This document shows, in pieces, positions 1-10,000 of a stretch of 64,000 nt of DNA (its first letter is position 1; every line of letters begins with the position of its first letter). This DNA comes from Dactylonectria macrodidyma (lineage: Eukaryota > Ascomycota > Sordariomycetes > Hypocreales > Nectriaceae), in the NCBI GenBank assembly GCA_020744425.1, contig JAGMUV010000010.1, positions 1,798,001-1,862,000 on the forward strand, given 5' to 3'. The translations under genes and the position numbers were made by a program. The notes under the pieces were generated by a model. It saw only the letters and a list, made by a program, of their open reading frames with translations. It was not told where the DNA came from and did not search any database.

Positions 1-105
1 CGGTTCGTCGTTGAAAAGTGAAGCTGGATCGAGGCTCAATCTTCAGATTCCTCTTCCCACTAGTTGAATCTTTCGCTGTAGGTGGCTGGACTCTTAGAAG
101 AAAGA

Positions 106-466
106 TGTTAGTAGGAGTTAGAAGGAAAAACTAATCCAGCGTTCAATTAATTTCAAAGGCTTCAGCCTGCCTGGTATTTTCAGGCGGCTGTGAACAGTTG
201 ATGGCGCCGCAGAGCTCGTACGGCTGTAAGGTGTGTGATATACCTCTGTTAACAATCAGCATTGTTGGAACTCCTACGATAACCAAATTTAGGTGGGGAA
301 TTATGTACCTTTCATTTGTGGGGTTTTAATCAGGCCAAGAAACCCCACATAGGAAAAGAGGGGGCCGGAGGCATCCTAGATCATACACATCACTACAATC
401 GTCTTTGGGCTCCACGATGCATTGATCCTTATCAGTCTGATCGAATTGCCCGTATCGGATCTAACA
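106..466. repeat. Solo copia-type LTR (old)
   Basis: The stretch opens with TGTTAG and closes with CTAACA, the inverted TG..CA ends of an LTR. Its last 130 bases resemble the last 130 bases of the decayed LTR at 30710-31139: both contain GGCATCCTAGA, TCTTTGGG and TGATCGAATTG in the same order. No gag or pol follows, so it looks like a solo LTR left by recombination. No clear 5-bp target duplication is visible, which fits an old copy. The two LTRs are clearly diverged, and the start is less well supported than the end. Confidence 0.5.
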
Positions 467-666
467 GAACTTAAGAAGGTAGGAATTTAATTCAGCCCGA
501 AGGGCGTTTTATACAATGCTTAGGCTATTAGACATTTTATATAATACCCCTAAGAGGAATCGTAATATAGAGTCCGCCAAATAGTGCTTAGGTATGTTAG
601 AGGACAGGATACAGCATTGAGACAATTATTATACGCGGAGCTAAGATTAGCTGAGAGAGGACAGTT

Positions 667-2739
667 TTAAGACAGGGGGTGACCGGCGGGAGACACGGAG
701 GGCTTCTTTTCCATTATCCCCCTCTCGTTGTCAGCGGGCAGCTCTGTAGGCGCCACCGGGGGGCGCAAATCCGGGCTTAAAGGACCGGCTGCTGTTGTCC
801 ACTGTGCCTGAGGCGATGGCGGGCTGACGGCGCTCACGGTGCCTACGGTGCTGCCGCCGTAGGAGGATTGACGTGCATGCTGTGTGTACTGTGTTTGCTG
901 CGTCATTTGCGACTGACGCCGCTGCTCACGACGTTGGACGACGCCCTTACCGAAGAGGTACCATGCATACACGATGATTGCTAGAGCCACGGTGCCACCA
1001 ATCACGATGCCGACGATGGCCCCAGTGCTGAGCTTCGATGTACTTCCAGTCTCCGAGTCTGGGTCCGAGCCCGAGTCCGAGTCCGGGTCCGAGTCCGGGT
1101 CTGAAGTCGATGTGCTATTTGCGCCGGGGATCACACGGGACGGCGTGCGCTCCGGGATCGACGGCCTTCGGCTCATCAGGATAGCCAGCAGCGTGTTGCC
1201 CGAGTCGAAGCCGCCCTCGGGCTCCGTAACCGTAGCGTCGCCCTCCTTGTCTCCACCGGTCACGTTGTAGACGATCTCGGGGACCACATTGCTGGTGACA
1301 TTGGGGTCGTACAGCTCCCACCACGTTATGTTGTCGCCGGCGTTCTGGGACGTGCCTGTCCAAAGGTTGTGCACCCCCCACCAGTCTTCGTCGTCGCACT
1401 TGTCGTCGCCGGCATGGGTGTAATTGCCGCCGATGACAAAGAACTGCGACATGTGCTTGACCATGTTGCAAGTGGAGCCGTATTTGCCGTTCTCCTTTAG
1501 CGTAGCGTTTCCTTGATAATCGGGAAAGGCCTTGACCCAGGTGAACGAGGGCAGGGTCAAGACGTAAACGTCGCTGTACGAGGTGACGTCTGTCACCGGG
1601 GGATACACGGCGAGGCCTCCCCAAAGGTAGCTATTTTGCCTGTTAGTTCCTGTACGTTGGTCTAATTTGAGAATAACATTGAACACCTACATGTTGAAAC
1701 TTGACTTGTCGGGTGCCCAGGCGACGTCTATACAGAACTGCCGCCTGTTTTGGGGAATGTCTCCTGTTGCCGTCTGGTTCGACCATCTGTTGTCTTGGGT
1801 ATCATAGACAAAAATCTCGTCGAGTGATTGGGGAGCCGTTGTTTCGTTGTCATATGGACTGACAAGACCTCCCATATATACCAGCAGTCCGTTCGTGTCG
1901 CCGGCTGGGATCCATACCATTCCACCCTCGGCTCTCGGAGAGGTGTCTGGAGAGGCTTCCCTATGGAATTCTCCCGTGTCGTATTCATACGAGTAGAAGT
2001 TCGGAGTCATTGTTCGGGTTTTGGACCATCCGTTCATCGAGGTATTGCTGATCCATCCTCCATAGTAATAGCCCCTGCCCGTCTCCGATACACCAACGCC
2101 GGCACCAAAGGCGGCAATTTCCGGCGCGGGGCTAATATCGGGCTCCCCAAAGTCATCCCACTTGTCATATATTACGTCGTAGCTCAGTAGCCGGTAGGAA
2201 CCACTTGGGAATCCTTGCATCCGCTCGCCGCCATAGAGGTAAAATCTCTTATTGACAGAATCGGGCCATAGAACCCCACCGGCCACCGATGGAATGCTGC
2301 AGGGTCAAAAAGTCAGTATGCAAATTACGACACGGAGGGCTTCGTTACCTGTCGTTCTTGCTTAAGCTGATGTTGAAATCGGGCCAGCGGTTGCCGTCTA
2401 CGGTCACGAGGTCATTGAGATCATGATATCCTAGCCAAGTATCTGCATTTTCGAGTTAGCCAGTGGCACATCACTTCACTGAGCTATCGTTAAAACTGAG
2501 ACAGCCTCCCAACCCATGCACTTACTGTCATGGGTGTCTCCTGATTCTGCAAAGTCTCTGTAGTTTACCCATCCACCATCGATATACAGCTTGTCATCAA
2601 TGATGGTCGACTGATGTGAGAATCTCCGACAGAAGTCGTCCTGGGGATTATCGGCAGCAACCCGATTGAACGTGAGCAACAACAGCAGCGAAAACAGCGC
2701 TTGCCTTTGGCTGCCCAGCCACTGCTGCACGCTGGTCAT
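667..2739 (-). CDS. Kelch-repeat, galactose-oxidase-like single-pass membrane protein
   Basis: Four exons on the minus strand: 2739-2526, 2442-2349, 2296-1691 and 1630-667, giving 625 aa. The three introns (2525-2443, 2348-2297, 1690-1631) have GTAAGT, GTAACG and GTAGGT donors and CAG/CAG/TAG acceptors. The protein starts with a signal peptide ending near NRVAA, followed by kelch-type strands (FYLYGGE, YYYGGW, LLVYMGG, NIYLWGG, FFVIGG). A Ser/Asp-rich linker (SDPDSDPDSDSGSD) leads to one membrane segment (GAIVGIVIGGTVALAIIVYAWYLF) split by no charged residue, then a Gln-rich basic cytosolic tail. An in-frame ATG at 2832 would add 31 residues before the signal peptide, so the ATG at 2739 is preferred. 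Kelch propellers usually bind proteins or glycans; an extracellular propeller on a membrane anchor suggests a wall or surface role, which is inference. Confidence 0.85.
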
Positions 2740-2832
2740 GGCCGGTATGGACGCGACCGAATGCTCCGCCGGGTACTTCATCACTCGTCCTGGTGAAGCT
2801 TTGAGGAAAATTGAGAAGGAAGAGGACTGCAA

Positions 2833-3599
2833 CCAGCACCTCCTGGGGGCATCGTCATTTTGATCAACCCCTCACAGCCCAACGGAACACGCCGCCAGAA
2901 CTCGATTGCTCCACGCTAATCCATAGTTTGTGTGTGCACGACAACGCCACTCGACACAGTGCTGCGATAAGAGTGTAAAGTACAATCCTTTGACCAATTG
3001 TACGGGGGCTTCAGAGACATCCATCCTGCTGGCGCTTGTGAGCTGGGGACGAGGCGCACGATGGACGCATCCTTTTGAATGTGCCAAGGCAGCTAGCCAC
3101 CATGTTCGAGTGTCCCCTTTGACTGTCGCTAGGTTACACTTAGGTCACGAACAGGATTTAATCCAACTATAGAGCAGTAAATGGAAGGTACATTTGACTC
3201 CGCCTAACTTCTAAATTAATAGAAGTACCGCGGCCCCAGATCTACGACGAGATGTACCGTACTTTCCGCTACTAGGTTGCTTTTGTGGCAGCTTATCGTC
3301 ATTTTATGTACCACATCCTCGACGGGGGATACGTGGGGTGCGTTACGCAGGTGTAGTCTTATGACACTCAGAGCGATAAGCCGCAGTGGTTAGAAATGTG
3401 CCCTGCATGGGTACTTTGGGTATAGATGCCTCAGTCTCATTTTGGCACCGGTATATGTAGTACATACAGGTTTGTAATCCATACGGCCTATCAGTGTTGG
3501 CAGGCAAGACATCAAGGATTCCCCACTACCGACTGGCAAATTTAAAATACTACGTCACCCCATGCACATTGGAGCGGCGATGGGGTGCATGGGGTAGCC
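2833..3599. other. Intergenic, nothing recognised
   Basis: Several short open frames occur, but none has a recognisable domain, intron structure or membrane or signal segment. The first part probably carries the kelch gene promoter. Confidence 0.5.
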
Positions 3600-3600
3600 T

Positions 3601-3613
3601 CAGCCGAAGGCTG
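3601..3613 (-). repeat. Perfect hairpin, possible Helitron 3' subterminal hairpin
   Basis: CAGCCGAAGGCTG on the plus strand, CAGCCTTCGGCTG on the minus strand: a 5-bp stem with a 3-nt loop. It lies just downstream (in minus-strand sense) of the decayed helicase tail at 3651-4320. The identical sense-strand hairpin occurs at 14252-14264 behind the intact Helitron helicase. The CTRR end expected of a Helitron is not clear here (GGCTACC follows). Confidence 0.35.
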
Positions 3614-3650
3614 TGTGTCCGCGGGCCGGGAAGCTATTACTACTACTGCA

Positions 3651-4320
3651 TTATCTACCTACTGATCCATTGCCATGACCATTCTTGGCATTATGTGACA
3701 TGTACAGATTCCGTGTGAGCACCTGTCGTTTCCGAAGCTCCTGATCCCTCATATTCATCTTCATCTTCATGCCATCCGGGGGAGACCTGTAGACCATTTT
3801 CACGCGAGAGATAGCCACGTAGCTTAAACCAGTCCGAAAGTCCCGGCAGGACAGATCTGTAACTATCATGTCTTCGGTGATACTTTGTGACTTGTGCACG
3901 GTAATTGCGTAGCATACGAGCAGGGGAAACTGCGTGCAGGCGCAGAGAGTGGCTCTGATGAGGAAGTCCCTCTCTACTGGGAGAATCGGCATAATCTTCC
4001 TGCTCTCAGCGGTGGTCAGGAATACCGGTCCGCTGTATTTGTCAAACTCCATCATGACAACACAGGGAGGGTCTTGGATGGGGCCGGCCCCAGGTGCCCA
4101 GCCGATGTCGTAAATCGTACCGCGAGCGCCGTTGCAGAGGCCAACTGGCTGCTAAAGGTTGGACGTCAGCATTAGACGGGCGCTAATGTATGGGAATCTG
4201 CTTTGCAAGGTTCCCTGCCTTGTCATCGGGGGCAGCAGCCGCACCAGGGCCGACGTTCTTAGCTTTGACCTGGACGACTGGCTGGCCGAGGCGGTCGAAT
4301 CGCGCCTCTGAATTCTTTGT
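3651..4320 (-). pseudogene. PIF1/Helitron-type helicase, C-terminal remnant
   Basis: Read on the minus strand from about 4320 to 3651, this resembles the end of a fungal PIF1-like helicase: a segment QPVVQVKAKNVGPG, then MLTSNL, QPVGLCNGARGTIYDIGWAP, and FPLLVCYAITVHKSQS (superfamily 1 motif V region) and GLSYVAISRVK (motif VI). It is broken. A TAG lies between MLTSNL and QPVG, where the family has Trp (TGG to TAG on the minus strand is a RIP-type change), and a frame change is needed near 4190. The Walker A and B half is missing. It could be a Helitron relic or a stray PIF1 duplicate; the hairpin at 3601-3613 favours the former. Confidence 0.7.
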
Positions 4321-4975
4321 TTAGTTAGCATTGAATGCCCTACGGAGCGGAGACAGCTGACATGAGAATTGCACTAATTACGGCACTCCAGGCAATTCTT
4401 AATGTTACCCGCAGATTTCCTATCGCTAACGAAGTCACCTGCCGGTTTCTCATGGAAATTATGTCATCTTGTAGCTGTTGAGGAGTAGACTTCGGACTCA
4501 TTGCGCGCAATAAAGCAAGACATCAGGCAGCATTGGGTACGAAATCCAAAGTAAATAAACTGGGGGTGTGTGAAATTCAACGTAAACAAACCAGGGGTAA
4601 TGCCAGCTGCTAAAGTATGGTCCCACTTTTTTGAGGCCGTCATCCAGTTGTTGCACGTTTTGCTGCCGTCCATACAAATTTGGGCCAATAAAGGCCCGAG
4701 AAACTTTTTGAGCCCCATAAAACTGGGGCCCACTTTAAAACGGCAGACGTCCAATCGTTGAACGATTTGGGGCCATTTGGACCAATCAGAGCTGGAGAAA
4801 CTTTTTGACCTGTCTGCACCAAAGACTTAATGTACAGGGGAAGGCGCACGTCCGCCGGGGGACGTTAGAAGATGGAAGCTGGGCGTGATGGGCAAGTTGG
4901 CGGCTCCCTTGCGCTGAGTAGCCTTTCGGTACGAAGCTTGCAACAAGAGCCTGTTTTACTTGTGGGTCGCTGCAC

Positions 4976-5175
4976 GTGTTGAGAAGAGGGCGCGGTTTTA
5001 AGTGGTCGGCTCTGGGTGGGTGGATGAAGAGACTTGGCCAATAGGGCGTTTGTGTGTGTTCCGTTTGTTTTGTGTAGCCAATAAGACGTATGCAGCAGGT
5101 TTTGAGGAGAAGGCACCATTTTGAGTGGTACGATTTGAAGAGCTTAATGCGGAACTAAGGGACCTAGCCAATAGG
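4976..5175. repeat. Two diverged copies of a roughly 120-bp unit with CCAAT box
   Basis: The first copy runs GAGAAGAGGGCGCGGTTTTA..GTGGTCGG..TTGGCCAATAGGGCG. The second runs GAGGAGAAGGCACCATTTTG..GTGGTACG..CTAGCCAATAGGGTG. A third CCAATAAGACG lies between them. CCAAT boxes suggest promoter DNA, but no adjacent gene starts here. Confidence 0.4.
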
Positions 5176-5583
5176 GTGAGGGTCAATAATTGAGACAGGG
5201 ATCAGGGGACTGAGACTAGCAGAGATCAATCAGTTGCAATACCAGAGAGGGAAAATTGTCAATTTGAGTATAAGAAGCTGCCATGCCAAGATGTCCTGGT
5301 GTTGAGATCATTGGACTTTTATCACTCGCACTGGTGTTGAAACCACCCCCTTATTTCCCCATATATCAATCTGTAAGTTTTCCAAACCCAATACAACAGC
5401 GTAAAATACCACACACTATCACTATACTAGGCTACTTAAAGTCTCTTTGTCGGATGATATAGTATATATAATGCGAAGATTGATGTCACTTGGTAAAGAT
5501 ACTGTATTTCATTGCGCAGAGAGGATGTGGCATCGCCGATCTCCATCCAACATTTTCAGCCAAGAGCTACTATCCCTGCCGAT

Positions 5584-6381
5584 GTGGATACTCGCACAAT
5601 TGAATTGATCAATTGAGATAGATGGTGAACAGATCTGCTTTTTCCATGAGTACAAAGGATTGGCCAAAACGTCAGCACATGTCGCCGATCGCAGTAAAGC
5701 ATCTTGAGGTAAGAACCTTGATGCCTGCCAAGTGGATACTTGCACAGCGGAATTGATCAATCAACGTAGCTGTTGAACAGAATTGGTTCTTCTATGTAAA
5801 GTCCTTATATATAAAATATATAACTGATAAGGAAATATCTTCTTTAGCTCTTATTAGATAAGACTATAAATAACATATTCAAAATCTCCTGATTTTTAGC
5901 TTTATAATGGTATATATTATGCCTCAGAAAGCCAATCTTCCTTATACTATAACCACAAAAGACATCTATAATAAGAACCTTCAATAAGGTTAGAGTTCAA
6001 GCATCAGATATACGTCCAACAGTCCTAAAACTCGGGACACGTCTTACCCGGTTTTACTATGACAAATTGTCCAAATCCTCTGTTAGATTGGACATGTGAC
6101 TGGACAATAATCTCTCTATAAAGCTGGGGCTTTTCTCTAGCCAGTCCAGAAGGATCATCATCATCAATACATGCATTTCTCAACCAATCACATCAAACTG
6201 ACTACCTTTCTAATCGTCTTTTCCTGCTCTTTCTGAATCTTTAATCCCTTTTCTGATTGGTCAATCCCTTGACCCACAATCGCCGAGTTCCACCAATAAC
6301 CTTCCACTCCTTCCACTCCTTCCACTGCTATAGCCTTTACATTCTATGATTACAAAGGATTGACTAAGAAATTAACGCATG
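5584..6381. repeat. Diverged direct repeats (iteron-like)
   Basis: Copy A (5584-5648) and copy B (5732-5796) share GTGGATACT, GCACA, AATTGATCAAT and a T-rich CATG/TATG end, 148 bp apart. Copy A continues with a block (5643-5681, TACAAAGGATTGG..ACATG) that returns at 6343-6381 (TACAAAGGATTGA..GCATG). All are diverged and none encodes protein. Confidence 0.5.
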
Positions 6382-6500
6382 AAAAAAAGAAGAAAAAAAG
6401 AAAGTATGAGAGCTTAGCAGTATTTGATAGGTAGATGAAATAATGTGGTGTGTATTATGTCAATCACATAAGTGCCCATCGATGCTACCATTACAACGAA

Positions 6501-6765
6501 AGAGGGTGAAGGGATATTTTGATCTATTGGTATATCAATACTGCAGCGACCATATGAATAAGAGGGTGGAGGAGTATGATGCTCTACTGGTATACCGGTG
6601 TGATGATGCTCCGACTAGATAATGGGATGAATAATCAAGCCCGAAGTTAATCATCACGAAAGTAAGAGGGTGGAGGAATATGATGCTCTATTGGTATACC
6701 GGCGTGATGATGCTCCGAGTACATGACGGGATGAATAACTAAGTCCGATATTGGGATGAAATTGG
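6501..6765. repeat. Approximately 104-bp tandem repeat, about 2.6 copies
   Basis: Units start at 6501, 6561 and 6665 with AGAGGGTG(G/A)A(G)GG. The second and third are close copies over about 100 bp (GATGCTCTA, TGGTATACCGG, GTGATGATGCTCCGA, GGGATGAATAA); the first is partial. The array ends about 320 bp before the RepHel start codon, so it may be a subterminal or promoter element of the Helitron. Confidence 0.65.
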
Positions 6766-7082
6766 AAGAGTAAAGAAGACCATGGTGGGATAGACCTATC
6801 ATTTATTGGTAGGTTGGTCAAGACAATGACGATAGTCGATATTATCATATAGTTGGATAGGTATAATAGAGATAAACATGACGTGGGAGTATCGGGATAG
6901 AATCGGATCAAGAGCAGAGTAGGACAGGTTGGTGTGGGAGAATCGAACTCTGCCCCAGAATGTACCGATCACAAAACAGCATTGTGAATGGCATCAACCT
7001 TTATTGTTCATATTTATAACGCTATTTGGCGTAATACACATGATTACGCACCCTAAGAATACACGACATACACTGTCTTGTA

Positions 7083-10000
7083 ATGGATTCGTCATTATCT
7101 GCTCTACTTGAAAGGTTGCGTGGTCGAACGCCTGGCAGCACACTCAGCAGCCTCGGGCTGAAGACGTACAATGATATCTTTAGTGCGGCAAACTCGAATA
7201 CAAATGCAACACCAAGAGAATCACATTCTACTGTCCAACCAAGCATATCCGATCGTGTTCCGGATGTCCGTCCTGTGGGCCTGGCATTAAGGAGGTCACA
7301 CTCTACTGTCCAACCGAGTACACTTGGTTATATTCCAGAAACCGTACCTATAGATCCGGCACTAGGGGCATCACAATCAACTGGCCAATCAAGCAACCCA
7401 GTACCAGCGCAACCGCTCATAGCACCAAACCTCACACAAGCTGCAGAGATAACCAACGAGAGCCAATATCACCCGCACAATGCACTGGGCATGCAGCAAT
7501 GTATGAGCATTCTAAGCTTTTCAGATGTGGATCAACATGGCCAACAAGAACTTGGCGCCAAGCGTAAGGCTGACCAACACGGACAAGAACAGAACAAAAG
7601 ACAAAATCGAAGACGGGCTGAGAATAGCAACCTTGAAGAGCAAACCCAGGCATTCAAGAGAGCTATTAAGCATCTGGAAGATGAATTTACAGAGAAGGAG
7701 AGAATATCCTACACAAAGGATTGGCGTAAGCCGGTCCCCCGTGAGAGGAATATATCCACAGTCATGGACTTTTATCAAGCATTTCACAACATGGACACCC
7801 TACCCATACACACATGCATGATATGCTATCAGAAGATCAGCACCATGGAGATGAAAGAGCTTAGCTGGGAAGAGTGGACAAATAGCGCAGCGATGAATAG
7901 CTGCCGCACGTATTCATGTCCAGATTGCTTCCCTGTTGGCAAGGCTATACGGAGCTGCGACAACTGTGCAATGAAGATCCGCGAATGCAATATGTCGCGG
8001 GGCGGGAACTTGCATCAAGCACTTGGTTGCGAGCACATGTACCCGGATGCTCTCAGAGACCTGACATTGGTTGAGGAGAAGCTGATTGCACTCAACACCC
8101 ATTTCGGCTTCGTTGCAAGAATCAAAGTGACAAAAAGCACCAAACAGAGTACGGCATATGCACGGCATGTAAAGGGTCACATAACTGTGTTTCCAAACAG
8201 TGTTCAAGACTTGGTTACCACAGTACTACCACATCCGCTTCTACAATCTTTGGAGGACATCCATATATCCTGGCATGGGCCGCAGAGACCAGCCCCCAGC
8301 GATCTATCCAAGTTGCTCTCAGTCCGGAGAGGAGCTGTGGAACGGGCGTTGCTTTGGCTAAAAGAATTTAACCCCCACTATCGGCACATCCAAATCGACA
8401 AAGCCGAGTTGGATAGTTGGGGAGAGCCGGCGCATGGGGTTCCGAGCCAGATCTATGACAGGATAGAGAGAGATGAACCATCGGCATGGGAAGAAACGCG
8501 AACAGCGCACATTGTGCCCCCAGCAGAACGTGGAATGGATGACGCTGGGCCTCAGTCACTCGAACAGATTGTGGACGGGCTGGGCAGAGCGTATGATGAG
8601 AATGATGTAAGTTACGACGAGGATCAGCAGCTCTATGACGAGCGCAGTAGGGAGGAGCTCGAGTATGAGGGCATGGGAAGCTTTCTTGATGAGATCCTTG
8701 CATCTGGTATGTTTCCACTGGATACAGCACCGCGAGCAACCGATGCCGATAAACTGCAATTTGCTATTGATACAATCAGAGGTGGACAGACAAATGCGCA
8801 AACACAGCCGCCCAACCAGCCGACTGGGAGCGCGCAGGATTCGCACCTTCAGCCATACATTCACATTTCAAGAGGCAATGAGTTTGCAGATAGCAATGAT
8901 CTCTGGCATCTTGCAAAAGCATTTCCAACACTATTCCCGTTCGGTTTCGGTGGGCCACGGTGCAAGGAAGAGATGGAATCGGACCTGTGGAAGAACAGTG
9001 TCCAGCTCACAGGGCATGTCCGTGATAGAGACAGTATTGGAGAGGGTGGAGAGGGTGGAGAGGATGCGACTTCGCCAACACGTAATCTCGGACTTCACGC
9101 ATGGATGAAGAAAGTGCTGCAACGACATGGTGGTCACTTTGCCAATCATCCGGCGTTTTCATTCCTAGTCTTCAACATAGAGGTTCGGTCTAGGAATAGA
9201 GGAGTAAGTATGGTGAGCGTGCGACGGACCGACTTTCCTGAGGTTGAGAGGATCATTCAGTCGTTAACACTAGACAGACTGGCGGAAGTGCAAAAGGAGT
9301 TAGAGGCTGGCGGGAGCACCCGAGATGAAGATATCAAAAAGCTCCTGCGATACATCTCATACTTTGGCTACAAACAGGCCATGTCGCAGGAGTCGCGGCT
9401 AGCCATGCGCAGAAAGATTAAAGCGCTCATCATCAGATACGGTATACCGGCGATTTGGTTTACGCTGAACCCTAATGACATTACGAACCCGGTAAAACTA
9501 CGTCTGGCGGCATACCGAAAGGAGGACAAGGCTGGCGCGGAAGCAACCCTGCTTCGGGCCCTTCAGGATAGGTATGAGAGAGTGAAGCTGGCGATAACTG
9601 ACCCCATAAGCTCTGCCATCTTCTTCCACCGCGAAGTAGAGATGTTCTTTGAGCATTACGTCAAGGTTGGGGAGGAATCTGTGTTTGGTCGGATTGGACA
9701 GTATTTCGCCGCTGTCGAGACCAACGAACGCGGTGCTCTTCATGTCCATGGTTTGCTATGGCTCGAAGGGAACTTGGAGCTCGGGGAGTTCATCGGTGCT
9801 CATGGAAACGGGGAGGATGATGAGAGTGCGGCGATGGAACGGGAAGGAATCCTGAAATATGTCGATTCTGTCTTTACCGAGGTATGTGCATCCATATATC
9901 CACGTAACCAAAAGCCAACGCAGGTCGGAAGCTAAACTATTATCTAGGATCTGGACGAATCCGCTGCCTTTAATGAGGAGAGCGAGACTAGGGTAGTTTA

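Larger units (their letters stand above)
4321..7082. other. Gene-free stretch upstream of the Helitron RepHel gene
   Basis: No convincing gene in about 2.7 kb. It holds diverged repeats (listed separately at 4976-5175, 5584-6381 and 6501-6765), three CCAAT motifs near 5036, 5080 and 5166, and AT-rich DNA. Part of it should be the Helitron 5' half and promoter, but no 5' TC terminus could be identified. Confidence 0.5.

Noticed and set aside
974..1270. Plus-strand frame across the kelch gene tail (SESGSEPESESGSESGSE)
   Set aside because: It is the antisense of the Ser/Asp stalk; the minus-strand gene explains the sequence.
4464..4849. Overlapping minus-strand frames with similar strings (GPKSF, KKFLGPLLAQI)
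   Set aside because: Products of a short non-coding repeat (GAGAAACTTTTTGA twice); no protein family.
6925..6960. Possible tRNA T-arm (GTTCGATTC on the minus strand)
   Set aside because: The flanking bases do not form a 5-bp T stem and no acceptor or anticodon arm was found.
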